Assembly (NCBI GenBank): GCA_002304445.1
Contig: NEVA01000003.1
Coordinates: forward strand, 124,001-188,000
DNA length: 64,000 nucleotides
Reading direction: 5' to 3'
Origin: Opitutia bacterium Tous-C4FEB
GTDB lineage: Bacteria > Verrucomicrobiota > Verrucomicrobiia > Opitutales > Opitutaceae
Below are positions 41,196-51,202 of this stretch, piece after piece. The position numbers and the translations under genes were made by a program. The stretch's first letter is position 1. The number at the start of each line of letters is the position of its first letter. The notes below the pieces were generated by a model that saw only the letters and a program-made list of their open reading frames with translations, ran no database searches and was not told the DNA's origin.

Positions 41196-43787
41196 ATGCG
41201 CCCCACCCTAGCTCTGATCGCCGCGTCGCTCCTTCTCTCCCTTCCCTCTTTCTCTCAATCTCCGACTTCTCCGCCCGATCCCCTCGCCTGGCCCGAGATC
41301 ACCCGCGAAAACAAACCGTGGACCCGCTGGTGGTGGCCCGGCAGCGGCGTCGATAAGGCCAGCCTCACCCGCCAGCTCGAACAATTCGCCGCCGCCGGCC
41401 TCGGTGGCGTTGAGATCACGCCCATCTACGGCGCGAAAGGCTACAAGGACCGCTACGTCGATTTCCTCACGCCCAAATGGGTCGAGCTGCTCGAGCATAC
41501 TGGCCGAGAAGCCCAACGCCTCGGCCTCGGTGTCGATATGGCCACCGGCACCGGCTGGCCCTTCGGCGGCCCGTGGGTCTCCCCCGCCGACGCCGCGCAA
41601 AAAGTCGTTCTGAACGCCGCCGGCCAGCCCGTGCCCGAGCCCACCAAACAACTCGTCAAGCGCCCCGCCCCCGGCGGCGAGGGCTTCGTCCTCGATCCGT
41701 ATTCGCCCCAGGCCCTTGGTCGCTACCTCGCCAAATTCGACGAGGCTTTCACCGCCGCCAAACTCCCCCGCGGCCTCATCCGCGGACAGTTCCACGACTC
41801 CTTCGAATACTACGGCGCCAACTGGACCGCGCGGCTCCCCGAAAAATTCCACGCGCTGCACGGCTACGATATCCAACCCTACGCCGCCGCCCTCCTCGCC
41901 CGGTCACCCGCCAGCGTCACCACCGTCGATCGCGACACCCTGGGCCGCATCAAGAGCGACTACCGCGAGACCCTCGCCCAGCTCCATCTCGACTACCTCC
42001 GCGCCTGGGTGAAGTGGTCGCACGATCGCGGCTACCTCGTCCGCAACCAGTCCCACGGCGCCCCCGGCAATCTCCTCGATCTCTACGCCAACGCCGACAT
42101 CGCGGAAACCGAGATCTTCGGCTCCACCCCGTTCCCCATTCCCGGCCTCCGCCGCGACGTCGCCGACATTGCAAACAACAACCAAGACCTGCCCGAGTCG
42201 CTCGTCGTCCGCCTCGCGTCCTCCGCCGCCCACGTCGCCGGCCACACGCTCGCTTCCTCCGAAAGCGCGACATGGCTCCGAGATCATTGGAAGGAGTCGC
42301 TCGCCTTCGTGAAGCCCGAGCTCGACCGCATTCTTGCCGACGGCATCAACCACATTTTCTACCACGGCGCGGTCTTCTCGCCTCAAGACGCTCCTTGGCC
42401 CGGCTGGCTCTTTTACGCCTCCACCCAGTTCAATCCACAGAACACCTGGTGGGACGACTTCGGCGCGCTCAACCGCTACATCGCCCGCGTGCAATCCGTC
42501 CTCCAACGCGGCTCGCCCGACAACGACATTCTCCTCTACTGGCCCTTCGCCGACCTCCTCGACGACGAGTCCGGCAACGTAAAGATGTTCACCGTCCACC
42601 ACGCAAAATGGCTCACCGAACAACCCGTCGGAAAGCTCGCCCGCCAACTCATGGACCGGGGCTACACCTTCGATTACATCTCCGATGCGCAGCTTGACCA
42701 AACCCGCACCGAATCCGGCGCCCTCATCACCGGCGGCAAGACCCGCTATCAAGTGATCGTCGTGCCCGCCACCCGCCGCATGCCCGTCGCCACGCTGCAA
42801 AAACTCGCCGCCCTCGCCTCCGACGGAGCCAAGATCATCTTTGAAAAACTCCCCGAAGACGTCCCCGGCTACGGCCGCCTTCCCGAGCGCCGCGCCGACT
42901 TCAAAACCGCCCTCGCCTCGCTCGCTCCGCGGGCGACGGTCAGCTCCGATATCCTCACCGCCGTCGCGCCCCACGCCCGCCGCGAGGCCCTCGCCGATGC
43001 TGGTCTGAGTTTCGTCCGCCGTGCCGCCGCCCCCGGAGCCCACGATTATTTTGTCACCAATCTCACCGCGCTTCCCTTCGCCGGCTGGGTAAAACTCGGA
43101 CGCCCGGCCGCCACGGTCCGAATCCTCAATCCACTCGACGGCAGCCACGGCGTCGCCGCCACCGGCGCCGGCGGCGTTTACCTGCAACTGGCCCCCGGCG
43201 AATCACTCCTCCTCCGCACCGCCGCGGCAAAACTCTCCAGCCCTGCCTGGCCCTACCGCCAACCCGCCGCCGAGCCCATCGCCCTCGCGGGTTCATGGAA
43301 AATCTCGTTCGTCAAAGGCGGCCCCGAGCTCCCGCCCGCCCTCGAAGCCACCGCCCTCAAATCCTGGACCGACCTCGGCGGCGACGAAGCCAAACGCTTC
43401 GGCGGCACCGCCCGCTACCGCCTCGCATTTGACGCTCCCGCCACCCCAGCCGACGACTGGCTGCTCGACCTCGGTGACGTCCGAGAGAGCGCGCGCGTCA
43501 TCCTCAACGGCCAGCCCGTCACCACCGCGTGGAGTCTTCCTTTCCGCGTCCGCCTCGCCGCCGCCCTCCTCAAGCCCGGTCGCAATGTCCTCGAACTCGA
43601 CGTCACCAACCTCGCCGCCAACCGCATCCGCGACATGGATCAGCGCAAACTTCCGTGGAAAATCATGCGCGACGCGAACGTCGTTAACATCAACTACAAG
43701 CCCTTCGACGCTTCCGGTTGGCCGCTCACCCCCAGCGGCCTGCTCGGCCCCGTGACTCTCACGCCGCTGAAGGTTCTCCAACGGTAA
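41196..43787 (+). CDS. Putative glycoside hydrolase, GH106-like (alpha-L-rhamnosidase)
   Basis: The 863-aa protein has a signal peptide (LALIAASLLLSLPSFSQ) followed by the GH106-type N-terminus ENKPWTRWWWPGSGVDKASLTRQLEQFAAAGLGGVEITPIYG and GLGVDMATGTGWPFGGPWVSP, then an (alpha/beta)-barrel. The C-terminus (about 690-860) resembles a beta-sandwich with DDWLLDLGDVRESARVILNGQPV, typical of the sugar-binding tail. It probably removes rhamnose from plant polysaccharides or saponins in the periplasm or outside. It is not part of an obvious operon. Catalytic residues are not assigned. Confidence 0.85.
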   Translation: MRPTLALIAASLLLSLPSFSQSPTSPPDPLAWPEITRENKPWTRWWWPGSGVDKASLTRQLEQFAAAGLGGVEITPIYGAKGYKDRYVDFLTPKWVELLEHTGREAQRLGLGVDMATGTGWPFGGPWVSPADAAQKVVLNAAGQPVPEPTKQLVKRPAPGGEGFVLDPYSPQALGRYLAKFDEAFTAAKLPRGLIRGQFHDSFEYYGANWTARLPEKFHALHGYDIQPYAAALLARSPASVTTVDRDTLGRIKSDYRETLAQLHLDYLRAWVKWSHDRGYLVRNQSHGAPGNLLDLYANADIAETEIFGSTPFPIPGLRRDVADIANNNQDLPESLVVRLASSAAHVAGHTLASSESATWLRDHWKESLAFVKPELDRILADGINHIFYHGAVFSPQDAPWPGWLFYASTQFNPQNTWWDDFGALNRYIARVQSVLQRGSPDNDILLYWPFADLLDDESGNVKMFTVHHAKWLTEQPVGKLARQLMDRGYTFDYISDAQLDQTRTESGALITGGKTRYQVIVVPATRRMPVATLQKLAALASDGAKIIFEKLPEDVPGYGRLPERRADFKTALASLAPRATVSSDILTAVAPHARREALADAGLSFVRRAAAPGAHDYFVTNLTALPFAGWVKLGRPAATVRILNPLDGSHGVAATGAGGVYLQLAPGESLLLRTAAAKLSSPAWPYRQPAAEPIALAGSWKISFVKGGPELPPALEATALKSWTDLGGDEAKRFGGTARYRLAFDAPATPADDWLLDLGDVRESARVILNGQPVTTAWSLPFRVRLAAALLKPGRNVLELDVTNLAANRIRDMDQRKLPWKIMRDANVVNINYKPFDASGWPLTPSGLLGPVTLTPLKVLQR

Positions 43788-43814
43788 CGGTCCCGCCCTT
43801 TGCTGCTTGGCGCC

Positions 43815-45029
43815 ATGCCCCTGCTCCAACGTCTGCGCACCCTTGGTCCCGGTCTCATTCTTGCCGCAGCCGGTATCGGCGCCGGCGACGTCGTAGTCGC
43901 CTCCGTCACCGGCATCAAATTCGGCCCCACGTTGCTTTGGGCCATCGCGGTCACCGCCGCGCTAAAGTTTGTCCTGACCGAGGGCCTCGCCCGCTGGCAA
44001 CTCGCCACCGGTGAAACGGTCACCCGCGCCTGGGTCACTAGGTTCCCGCGCTGGGTTTCGATCTTGTTCGCCGCCTATCTTCTCTTCTGGACCTTTCTCG
44101 TCGGCGCATCCCTCAGCAGTGCTTGCGGGATCGCGGGCGCCAGCTTTTTTCCGGGTCTCTCAGTCCCGGTATGGGGCGCGATTCACGCCGCGTTCGCCGC
44201 GTTGCTCGTCGCGCTCAACCGTTACTCGAGCTTCCAAAAACTCATCAAGCTCCTCGTCGCCGTCATGGCGGTGAGCGTCGTGGTCTGCGCGTTCCTCGCC
44301 GCCCCGCCGACCGCCGACGTGTTAAAGGGACTGTTCGTCCCCCTTCTTCCTGCCACCGGCGGAGGCGCCGCCGTCCTCGCGCTCCTCGGCGGCATCGGCG
44401 GCAGCGTGACGGTGATCTGCTACAGCTACTGGCTCCGCGCCGAAGGCTGGAGCGGAGCCGAAAAACTCTCCGTCGTCCGCGGCGACGTCCGGTTCGCCTA
44501 CGTGTTCACGGGCATCTTCGGCATCGCGCTGTGTCTCATCGCCGCCGGCGTGCACGCGCAAGCCGCCTCCGGCGCCCGCATCGCCTTGGAAATCGCCGCG
44601 CGCCTCGGCGACGTCGCCGGCCCAATCCCCCGCGGCCTCTTTTTGATCGGCTTCTGGGCCACGGTTTTCACCGCCATGCTTGGTGTCTGGCAGGGCGTGC
44701 CCCACATTTATGAAGATCTCTACGCGGCCTGGCGCGGTTCACCGCCCGCAACCCCCAACCGCCCGCTCTACCTCGGAGCCCTCGTTTTCCTAGCCGGTCC
44801 GCCCCTCTTCTTTCTCTGGCACCGCCAGCCCGTCGCCATCGTGCTCACGTTTTCGATCGCGGGGGCGTTCTTCATGCCTTTTCTCGCTGCTACCCTGCTT
44901 TACCTGAACAACCGACGCGCATGGGTCGGCAACCTCGCCAACGGCCGCCTCGGCAATGCCGCGCTGGTCCTCTGCCTGCTCGTTTTCGGCGTCGTTTGCG
45001 CCCGCGAGGTCATCGCCGCGCTCGGTTGA
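43815..45029 (+). CDS. Nramp family divalent metal transporter
   Basis: 404 aa from ATG 43815, where an upstream TTG is also in frame. About 11 TM helices are visible. It begins LRTLGPGLILAAAGIGAGDVVVASVTG, where the usual Nramp metal-binding DPGN of helix 1 is instead GAGD; helix 6 lacks a clear MPH and reads CYSYWLRAEGWSG. This is therefore an Nramp-related protein, possibly not a Mn/Fe transporter. It starts 27 bases after the GH106-like gene. Confidence 0.78.
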   Translation: MPLLQRLRTLGPGLILAAAGIGAGDVVVASVTGIKFGPTLLWAIAVTAALKFVLTEGLARWQLATGETVTRAWVTRFPRWVSILFAAYLLFWTFLVGASLSSACGIAGASFFPGLSVPVWGAIHAAFAALLVALNRYSSFQKLIKLLVAVMAVSVVVCAFLAAPPTADVLKGLFVPLLPATGGGAAVLALLGGIGGSVTVICYSYWLRAEGWSGAEKLSVVRGDVRFAYVFTGIFGIALCLIAAGVHAQAASGARIALEIAARLGDVAGPIPRGLFLIGFWATVFTAMLGVWQGVPHIYEDLYAAWRGSPPATPNRPLYLGALVFLAGPPLFFLWHRQPVAIVLTFSIAGAFFMPFLAATLLYLNNRRAWVGNLANGRLGNAALVLCLLVFGVVCAREVIAALG

Positions 45030-45156
45030 GGAAGAATCCGGCGCCGTTCGCGCCGCTTGATTTTTTCCAGAGTCTGCTAAGATAGCGGGCTCTATCGGCG
45101 TTTCCGCCGGTCGGTCCTTTTCCACAGACTCAGTCCTCATCTCTCAAAATCCCACC

Positions 45157-46998
45157 ATGTCCACCAACGCACCGCAGAAATTCGAGTTCCAAGCCGAGAT
45201 CAAGCAACTGCTCGATATCGTCATCCACTCGCTCTACACCGAGAAGGAAATCTTCGTCCGCGAGCTGGTTTCCAATGCTTCCGACGCCCTTGAGAAGCTC
45301 CGCCACACCCTGATCACGGAAAAAGAAATCTTCGACGACAAGGCCGAGCTCGAGATCAGTCTCACCACCGACGACAAGGCCAAGACCCTCACGATTCAGG
45401 ACTACGGCATCGGTATGACGCGCGACGAGCTTGTCAAAAACCTCGGCACCATCGCCCACTCCGGCTCCAAGCAGTTCCTCAAAGCCCTCGGCGAAAACGG
45501 CGCCAAGAACTCCAACCTCATCGGCCAATTCGGCGTCGGCTTTTACTCCGCGTTCATGGTTGCGAAGTCAGTCAAAGTTTACTCGAAATCCTGGCGCGCC
45601 ACCGAACCCGGCCACGTCTGGTCCAGCGACGGTTCCGGCAGTTACGAGGTCGAGGAGGTCGCCGATCTCCGCCGTGGCTCCAAGATCGTCATCGAGCTCA
45701 AGGACGACTGCGGCGACTACTCCGCCGACTGGAAGATCAAGGAAATCCTCGAGCGCTACAGCGCCTTCGTGTCGTTCCCGATCAAGCTTAACGACAAACA
45801 TATCAACACCGTCCAAGCCCTCTGGCTCCGCTCGAAGAACGAGATCAAGGACGAGGAATACACCGAGTTCTACAAATTCCAGGCCCACGCCCACGACGAG
45901 CCCCGCCTCCGCCTGCACTTCAGCGCCGACGCCCCGCTCGCCATCAACGCCCTCCTCTTCGTCCCCAAGGACAACTCCGAGAAATTCGGTATGTCCCGCC
46001 TCGAGGCCTCCGTTTCCCTCTACTGCCGCAAGGTCCTCATCGACGCCAAACCCAAGGACCTGCTCCCCGAGTGGCTCCGCTTCATGAAGGGCGTCATCGA
46101 TAGCGAAGACCTCCCGCTCAACATCTCCCGCGAGACGATGCAGGACCGCTCCCTCATCGAGAAGCTCAACAAGGTCGTCACGAAGCGCTTTCTGAAATTC
46201 CTCTCCGAGGAGGCCGAGGCCCGCCCCGATGCCTTCAACGAGTTCTACACCGAGTTCGGTATCTTCCTCAAGGAAGGCGCCGCCATGGACTACACCCACA
46301 AGGAGCAACTCACCAAGCTCCTCCGCTTCGAGTCCTCCCTCACCGACAAGGGCAAGACCACCTCTCTCGCCGACTACGTCACCCGCATGGGCGCCGAGCA
46401 AAAAGAGATCTACTATCTCGTCGGCCCCAACCGCGCCGCCCTCGAATCCGGCCCCTACCTCGAAGGCTTCAAAGCCCGCAACCTCGAGGTCGTCTTCTGC
46501 TACGAGGCAGTTGACGAATATGTCATGAGCAACGTCCGCGAATTCGACGGCAAGAAGCTCACCGCCGCCGACGATGCCGACGTCAAACTCTCCGACCTCC
46601 CCAAGCCCGAGGGCGCCCTCAGTGAAGACGACACCAAGAAACTCACCGCCTGGCTCAAGGAAACCCTCGGCGCCCGCGTCGAAGAGGTGAAAGCCTCCGA
46701 CCGCCTCGTCGATTCCCCGGCCCTCGCCGTCAACGCCGACAAATTTATGTCCCCCCAAATGCGCCGCATGATGAAGGCCATGAAGAAGGACGGCGCCGAC
46801 GAGCCCGTGAAGGTCACCCTCGAGATCAACCCGCGCTCGGTCGTGATAAAGCGCCTCTTCGAGACGCACGCCACCTCGCCCGACAAGGCCAAACTCGTCG
46901 CCGAGCAGATCCTCGACAACTCCCTCATCAGCGCCGGCCTCCTCGACGACGCGACACCCATGGTCGCCCGTCTCTACAAGCTTCTCGAGAGCGTTTGA
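45157..46998 (+). CDS. htpG: Molecular chaperone HtpG (Hsp90)
   Basis: The 613-aa product has the family landmarks: EFQAEIKQLLDIVIHSLYTEKEIFVRELVSNASDALEKLR (ATP-lid Asn/Asp), DYGIGMTRDELVKNLGTIAHSGSKQF, and IGQFGVGFYSAFMVA. The middle domain contains LNISRETMQDRS, where the usual LNISRE(M/L)LQ reading fits. HtpG assists protein folding and ATP-dependent stress response. The sequence immediately upstream has a GGCGC/GCGCC hairpin and T6, probably terminating the transporter gene. The start context is CACC-ATG without Shine-Dalgarno. Confidence 0.97.
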   Translation: MSTNAPQKFEFQAEIKQLLDIVIHSLYTEKEIFVRELVSNASDALEKLRHTLITEKEIFDDKAELEISLTTDDKAKTLTIQDYGIGMTRDELVKNLGTIAHSGSKQFLKALGENGAKNSNLIGQFGVGFYSAFMVAKSVKVYSKSWRATEPGHVWSSDGSGSYEVEEVADLRRGSKIVIELKDDCGDYSADWKIKEILERYSAFVSFPIKLNDKHINTVQALWLRSKNEIKDEEYTEFYKFQAHAHDEPRLRLHFSADAPLAINALLFVPKDNSEKFGMSRLEASVSLYCRKVLIDAKPKDLLPEWLRFMKGVIDSEDLPLNISRETMQDRSLIEKLNKVVTKRFLKFLSEEAEARPDAFNEFYTEFGIFLKEGAAMDYTHKEQLTKLLRFESSLTDKGKTTSLADYVTRMGAEQKEIYYLVGPNRAALESGPYLEGFKARNLEVVFCYEAVDEYVMSNVREFDGKKLTAADDADVKLSDLPKPEGALSEDDTKKLTAWLKETLGARVEEVKASDRLVDSPALAVNADKFMSPQMRRMMKAMKKDGADEPVKVTLEINPRSVVIKRLFETHATSPDKAKLVAEQILDNSLISAGLLDDATPMVARLYKLLESV

Positions 46999-47011
46999 TC
47001 GCCAAGTTCAA

Positions 47012-47042
47012 CAATCAGCTCAAATCATTGATGAGCTGATTG
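47012..47042. repeat. Inverted repeat after htpG
   Basis: CAATCAGCTCA and TGAGCTGATTG, 11-bp perfect arms around a nine-base loop, 13 bases after the htpG stop. No T-tract follows, so it may be a weak terminator or part of the control region of the next gene. Confidence 0.6.
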
Positions 47043-47052
47043 CTGGCTCGAC

Positions 47053-47092
47053 AGCCATACTTCTCCATTGACGTATGGCTCACCAGCCATAC
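47053..47092. promoter_or_regulatory. Candidate VapBC operator
   Basis: AGCCATAC (47053-47060), GTATGGCT (47073-47080) and AGCCATAC again (47085-47092) form alternating inverted sites just upstream of the antitoxin ATG at 47106. The layout fits cooperative binding by a VapB-VapC complex. TTGACG at 47068-47073 may be a -35. Confidence 0.6.
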
Positions 47093-47105
47093 CGTCTGGG
47101 TCATT

Positions 47106-47375
47106 ATGAAAATGACCATGCACATCGACGAGGATGTCTTGGATCGGGTGATGAAGATCACCGGGGCCAAGACCAAGACCGAGGCGGTGGAGATCGCTCT
47201 CAACGAGATGGCGCGTCGCCACAAGATGAAGGAGTTGTTCTCCGCCGGCCTCGGTCTCACGCCGGAGGAGTTGAAGGCCTCCTTCGACCCGGCCTCCTAC
47301 CCGGATGAGCCCCAGCCCGCGATGATGGTAGCCGAGGAAAGGGCACCCTATGGCCGACCTGATCCTGCCCGATAG
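47106..47375 (+). CDS. vapB: VapB-family antitoxin
   Basis: 89 aa from ATG 47106. The N-terminal MTMHIDEDVLDRVMKITGAKTKTEAVEIALNEMARR is the classical ribbon-helix-helix type VapB, and the C-terminal tail would neutralise VapC. It overlaps the toxin gene by 26 bases. The palindromic sites upstream are the likely autoregulation site. Confidence 0.85.
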   Translation: MKMTMHIDEDVLDRVMKITGAKTKTEAVEIALNEMARRHKMKELFSAGLGLTPEELKASFDPASYPDEPQPAMMVAEERAPYGRPDPAR

Positions 47376-47748
47376 TAACATCTACATCGGGGCCGTCCGC
47401 GCCGGTCGCGATCCCTTCCGCGAATTCGCGGTGGGGATCGAAGACCGCGATTGGGAGTTCGCGACCTGCGGCATGATCGTCCTCGAGGTCTGCCGCGGCC
47501 AACGCGACCCAAACTTGCTCGCGCGCTACCGCGAGCGCTTCGACGTGATGATCTTCCTGCCCACGACGCAGCAGATCTGGGCCCGCGCCGCCCAACTCGC
47601 TTGGTCCCTCGACCGCCAAGGCCGGGTTCTCCCCGCGCAAGACATCCTGATCGCCGCCCACGCCCTCCAAGCCGGCGCCACTGTGCTCACGCTCGACGCC
47701 CACTTTTCCGCCATCCCCGGCCTGCGCGTAATCGACCGGCTCAGCTAG
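47350..47748 (+). CDS. vapC: VapC-type PIN toxin
   Basis: The 132-aa product has the PIN acidic set: D in ILPDSNIYIGAVRAG near residue 8, E in IVLEVCRGQRD, and the C-terminal LPAQDILIAAHALQAGATVLTLDAHF. It is a predicted metal-dependent RNase. The 26-base overlap with vapB implies translational coupling. It ends 85 bases before the tricorn gene. Confidence 0.88.
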   Translation: MADLILPDSNIYIGAVRAGRDPFREFAVGIEDRDWEFATCGMIVLEVCRGQRDPNLLARYRERFDVMIFLPTTQQIWARAAQLAWSLDRQGRVLPAQDILIAAHALQAGATVLTLDAHFSAIPGLRVIDRLS

Positions 47749-47833
47749 AATCGCACGGCAGTCAGATTTTGGTCCCTTTTGGCCGCTCAAATTACGCTTG
47801 GCCCGACGGCACCCGGGCTCGTTAAGTCGGGAA

Positions 47834-50800
47834 ATGCGAACCCCACTCCGGCTTCTTGCCGCTGCCTTCCTCTCCATCCTTGGCCTCGGCGCACAGGCTT
47901 CCGCCGATTCATCGCCCACCCGCCTCCTGCGATTCCCCGCCATCAACGGTGAAGCCATTGTCTTCTCCTACGCCGGCCAACTTTACACCGTTTCCGCCGG
48001 TGGCGGCACGGCCCGCCGCCTCACCGATGGCCCCGGCTACGCGATCTTCCCTCGCTTCTCCGCCGATGGTGCGCAACTCGCCTTCACCGCCCAATACGAC
48101 GGCAACACCGAGGTCTATGTCATGCCATCCGCCGGTGGCGCCCCCAAACGCCTCACCATCTCCCCGACCCTCGACCGCGACGACCTCGCCGACCGCATGG
48201 GTCCCAACAACATCGTCTTCGGCTGGCGCAACACCACCCCCGAGATTGTCTTTCGGTCCCGCGGGCCCTCTTTCAATCCCTTCATCGGCCAGCTCCTCAC
48301 GGTCGGCCTCGACGGCGATGTTCCAACCCAACTCCCCGTGCCCCGCGGCGGTTTTGTCTCTTATTCGCCCGACGACACCAAGATCGCCTACAACCGGATT
48401 TTCCGCGAATTTCGCACTTGGAAACAATATCGCGGCGGCATGGCCGACGACATCTGGATCTTCGATCTGAAGACCGGTGCCTTGGAAAACATCACCGACA
48501 ATCCCGCCCAGGACCTCTTCCCCATGTGGGCGTCCAACGGCAAAATCTACTTCGTCTCCGAGCGCACCGATCGCGCCAATCTCTTCAGCTACGACCTCGC
48601 CACGAAACAGATCAAGCAGCTCACGTCCTTCACTGATTACGATATCAAGTTTCCTTCCCTCGGCGGCAAAACCATCGTCTTCGAGCAAGCCGGTCAGATT
48701 TGGAAATTCGACCTCGCCACGGAAAAATCCGCCGTTGTCCCGATCACCGTCCGCGAGGATTTCGCCTCCGCCCGCCCCGGCCTCACCAACGTCGCCCGCT
48801 TCGTCGGCACCGTGTCCCCCGCGCCCGACGGCCAACGTGTGACCGTCGTCGCCCGCGGCGATGTCTTCACCGTCCCCGCCAAAGACGGCCCGACCCGCAA
48901 CCTCACCCAGACCCAAGGCGTGCACGAGCGCAACGCCACCTGGTCCCCCGACGGCAAGTTGATCGCCTACCTCTCAGACGCCACCGGCGAGTTTGAACTC
49001 TACGTGCGACCCCAAGACGGTAAAGCCGCCGCGACCCAGCTGACTTCCAACAACGACACCTACCCGTTCCCGCCTAGCTGGTCGCCCGATTCCAAAAAAC
49101 TCCTCTGGGGCGACCGCAAGCAACGCCTCCGCTACATCGACGTCGAATCGAAGGCCATCGTCACCGTCGCCGAGAATCCCGACGCCCCGATCACGACCTA
49201 TGGCTGGGCGCCCGATTCCCAATGGGTCACCTACGTGAAGCAGGAGCGCGGCACCCTCCCGAAGACCATGCTCTTCGGCCTCGCTGCCAAAGAAACCATC
49301 GCCGTCACCGATGGCTCCTACGCCTCGACCGCGCCAAACTTCAGCGACAACGGCAAGTGGCTCCTCTTCGCCTCCGCCCGCGACTACCGCCCCATCTACT
49401 CCGACACCGAGTGGAACCACGCTTATCTCGATATGGAGCGCGTCTTCCTCGTCGCCCTCGCCAAAGACACCCCCTCGCCTTTCGCCCCTAAAAGCGACGA
49501 AGTCGCCATCGCCAAGGACGAGGAAAAGAAGCCCGCCGACGATCCCGCCGAAAAATCAGACGCCGCCAAACCCGCCGCCTCCGAAAAATCGAAAACCGAA
49601 AATCCGAAAACGAAAATCTCGGTAAAGATCGATGCCGACGGACTTTCAGGGCGGGTCATCGGCCTACCCATCCCTCCGTCCAACTACGGTTCGATTTCCA
49701 TGATCGGCGACCGAATTTATTACCGCCGCTCCCCCGGAGGCCCGCAAGGCGGCGGCGGCGGCGGCGAGGGTTTCGGCGGCGGCGCCTCGTCCCGCTCCAC
49801 CGTCGCGCTCTACGATCTCAAAGCCAAAAAAGAAACCGAACTCGGGAACTTCGATGGATTCCAAATCACCACCAACACCAAGAAAGTGCTCGTCCGCTCG
49901 GGCCGCGATTACTCGCTCATCGATCTGCCCAGCACCAGAGTCGAACTCAAGCCCGACGCCAAAGTCGACGTCTCCTCTCTCGAAATGCAGCTGGACCGTC
50001 CCGCCGAGTGGAAACAGATCTTCGACGAAAGCTGGCGCCAAATGCGCGATTTCTTTTACGCCCCGGATATGCACGGCGTCGATTGGCCCGCGCAACGCGC
50101 CAAATACGCCGCGCTCCTCCCCTCCGTCGCGACGCGCAACGATCTCACCTACCTCATCGGCGAGATGATTTCCGAGCTTCGCATCGGCCACGCCTACGTG
50201 GGCGGCGGGGATCGCGTCGAAGCCCCGCGCATCAAGACCGGCCTCCTTGGCGCGGAGCTCTCCCGCGACTCCGCCACCCGCGCCTATCGCATCGACAAAA
50301 TTTTGCCCGGCGAAAACTGGCAGACCAAGACGCGCTCTCCGCTCACCGAACTCGGCGTCAACGTCAGCGCCGGTGATTTCATTCTCGCCGTTAACGGCCA
50401 GCCCGTCCGCGACCTTGCCAATATCTACTCCGCCCTCGTCGGCACCGTCGGCAAACCCGTCGTCCTCCGCGTGAATTCCGCGCCCACCGACGCCGGCGCC
50501 CGCGATGTCACCGTCGTTCCCATCCCCACGGAAGCCCCCCTCTATTACGAGAAATTCGTCGCCGATAACATCGCTTACGTCGCCAAAAAGACCGGTGGCA
50601 AGGTCGGCTACCTCCACATCCCCGACATGGGCCCCGAAGGCCTCAACGAGTTTGTGCGCCGCTTCTACCCGCAGCTCAACAAGCAGGCCCTCGTCATCGA
50701 CGTGCGCGGCAATGGCGGCGGAAACGTTTCGCCCATGATCATCGAACGCCTCCAACGCGAGCTCACCCTGATCAATCTCCGACGCGGCGGCACCCCGGCC

Positions 50801-51202
50801 GCCAATCCGGCCCAGATGCTCCTCGGACCCAAGGTCACCCTGATCAACGAATACTCCGCCTCCGACGGCGACCTCTTCCCCTACCGTTTCCGCGAAGCCG
50901 GCCTCGGCAAACTTGTCGGAAAACGCTCGTGGGGCGGCGTCGTCGGTATCTCCGGATCCCTGCCGTTCACCGACGGCGGCATCCTCAACAAACCCGAATT
51001 CGCGCCTTACTCCAAAGATGGAAAAGCGTGGATAATCGAAGGCCACGGCGTCGAGCCCGACATCATGGTCGACAACGACCCCGCCCGCGAATTCCGCGGC
51101 GAGGACCAGCAACTCGACAAAGGCATCGAGGTCATCCTCGAGGAACTAAAAACCAAGGGCCAAACCCTGCCGCCTCCCCCCCCGTTCCCCAACAAAAGCT
51201 AA
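47834..51202 (+). CDS. Tricorn-type S41 protease, secreted
   Basis: 1122 aa from ATG 47834. It has a signal peptide (LRLLAAAFLSILGLGAQASA) and PD40-type beta-propeller repeats from about residues 30-520 (YAIFPRFSADGAQLAFTA, then YPFPPSWSPDSKKLLWGDR). A Lys/Glu/Pro-rich linker near 555-600 with SKTENPKTKI is followed by a second region, a PDZ-like domain (LGVNVSAGDFILAVNGQPV) and an S41 catalytic domain. The latter has VIDVRGNGGGNVSP and NEYSASDGDLFPYR, where the Ser near residue 1010 (SDGD) is the probable nucleophile. It likely degrades peptides outside the cytoplasm. Confidence 0.93.
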   Translation: MRTPLRLLAAAFLSILGLGAQASADSSPTRLLRFPAINGEAIVFSYAGQLYTVSAGGGTARRLTDGPGYAIFPRFSADGAQLAFTAQYDGNTEVYVMPSAGGAPKRLTISPTLDRDDLADRMGPNNIVFGWRNTTPEIVFRSRGPSFNPFIGQLLTVGLDGDVPTQLPVPRGGFVSYSPDDTKIAYNRIFREFRTWKQYRGGMADDIWIFDLKTGALENITDNPAQDLFPMWASNGKIYFVSERTDRANLFSYDLATKQIKQLTSFTDYDIKFPSLGGKTIVFEQAGQIWKFDLATEKSAVVPITVREDFASARPGLTNVARFVGTVSPAPDGQRVTVVARGDVFTVPAKDGPTRNLTQTQGVHERNATWSPDGKLIAYLSDATGEFELYVRPQDGKAAATQLTSNNDTYPFPPSWSPDSKKLLWGDRKQRLRYIDVESKAIVTVAENPDAPITTYGWAPDSQWVTYVKQERGTLPKTMLFGLAAKETIAVTDGSYASTAPNFSDNGKWLLFASARDYRPIYSDTEWNHAYLDMERVFLVALAKDTPSPFAPKSDEVAIAKDEEKKPADDPAEKSDAAKPAASEKSKTENPKTKISVKIDADGLSGRVIGLPIPPSNYGSISMIGDRIYYRRSPGGPQGGGGGGEGFGGGASSRSTVALYDLKAKKETELGNFDGFQITTNTKKVLVRSGRDYSLIDLPSTRVELKPDAKVDVSSLEMQLDRPAEWKQIFDESWRQMRDFFYAPDMHGVDWPAQRAKYAALLPSVATRNDLTYLIGEMISELRIGHAYVGGGDRVEAPRIKTGLLGAELSRDSATRAYRIDKILPGENWQTKTRSPLTELGVNVSAGDFILAVNGQPVRDLANIYSALVGTVGKPVVLRVNSAPTDAGARDVTVVPIPTEAPLYYEKFVADNIAYVAKKTGGKVGYLHIPDMGPEGLNEFVRRFYPQLNKQALVIDVRGNGGGNVSPMIIERLQRELTLINLRRGGTPAANPAQMLLGPKVTLINEYSASDGDLFPYRFREAGLGKLVGKRSWGGVVGISGSLPFTDGGILNKPEFAPYSKDGKAWIIEGHGVEPDIMVDNDPAREFRGEDQQLDKGIEVILEELKTKGQTLPPPPPFPNKS

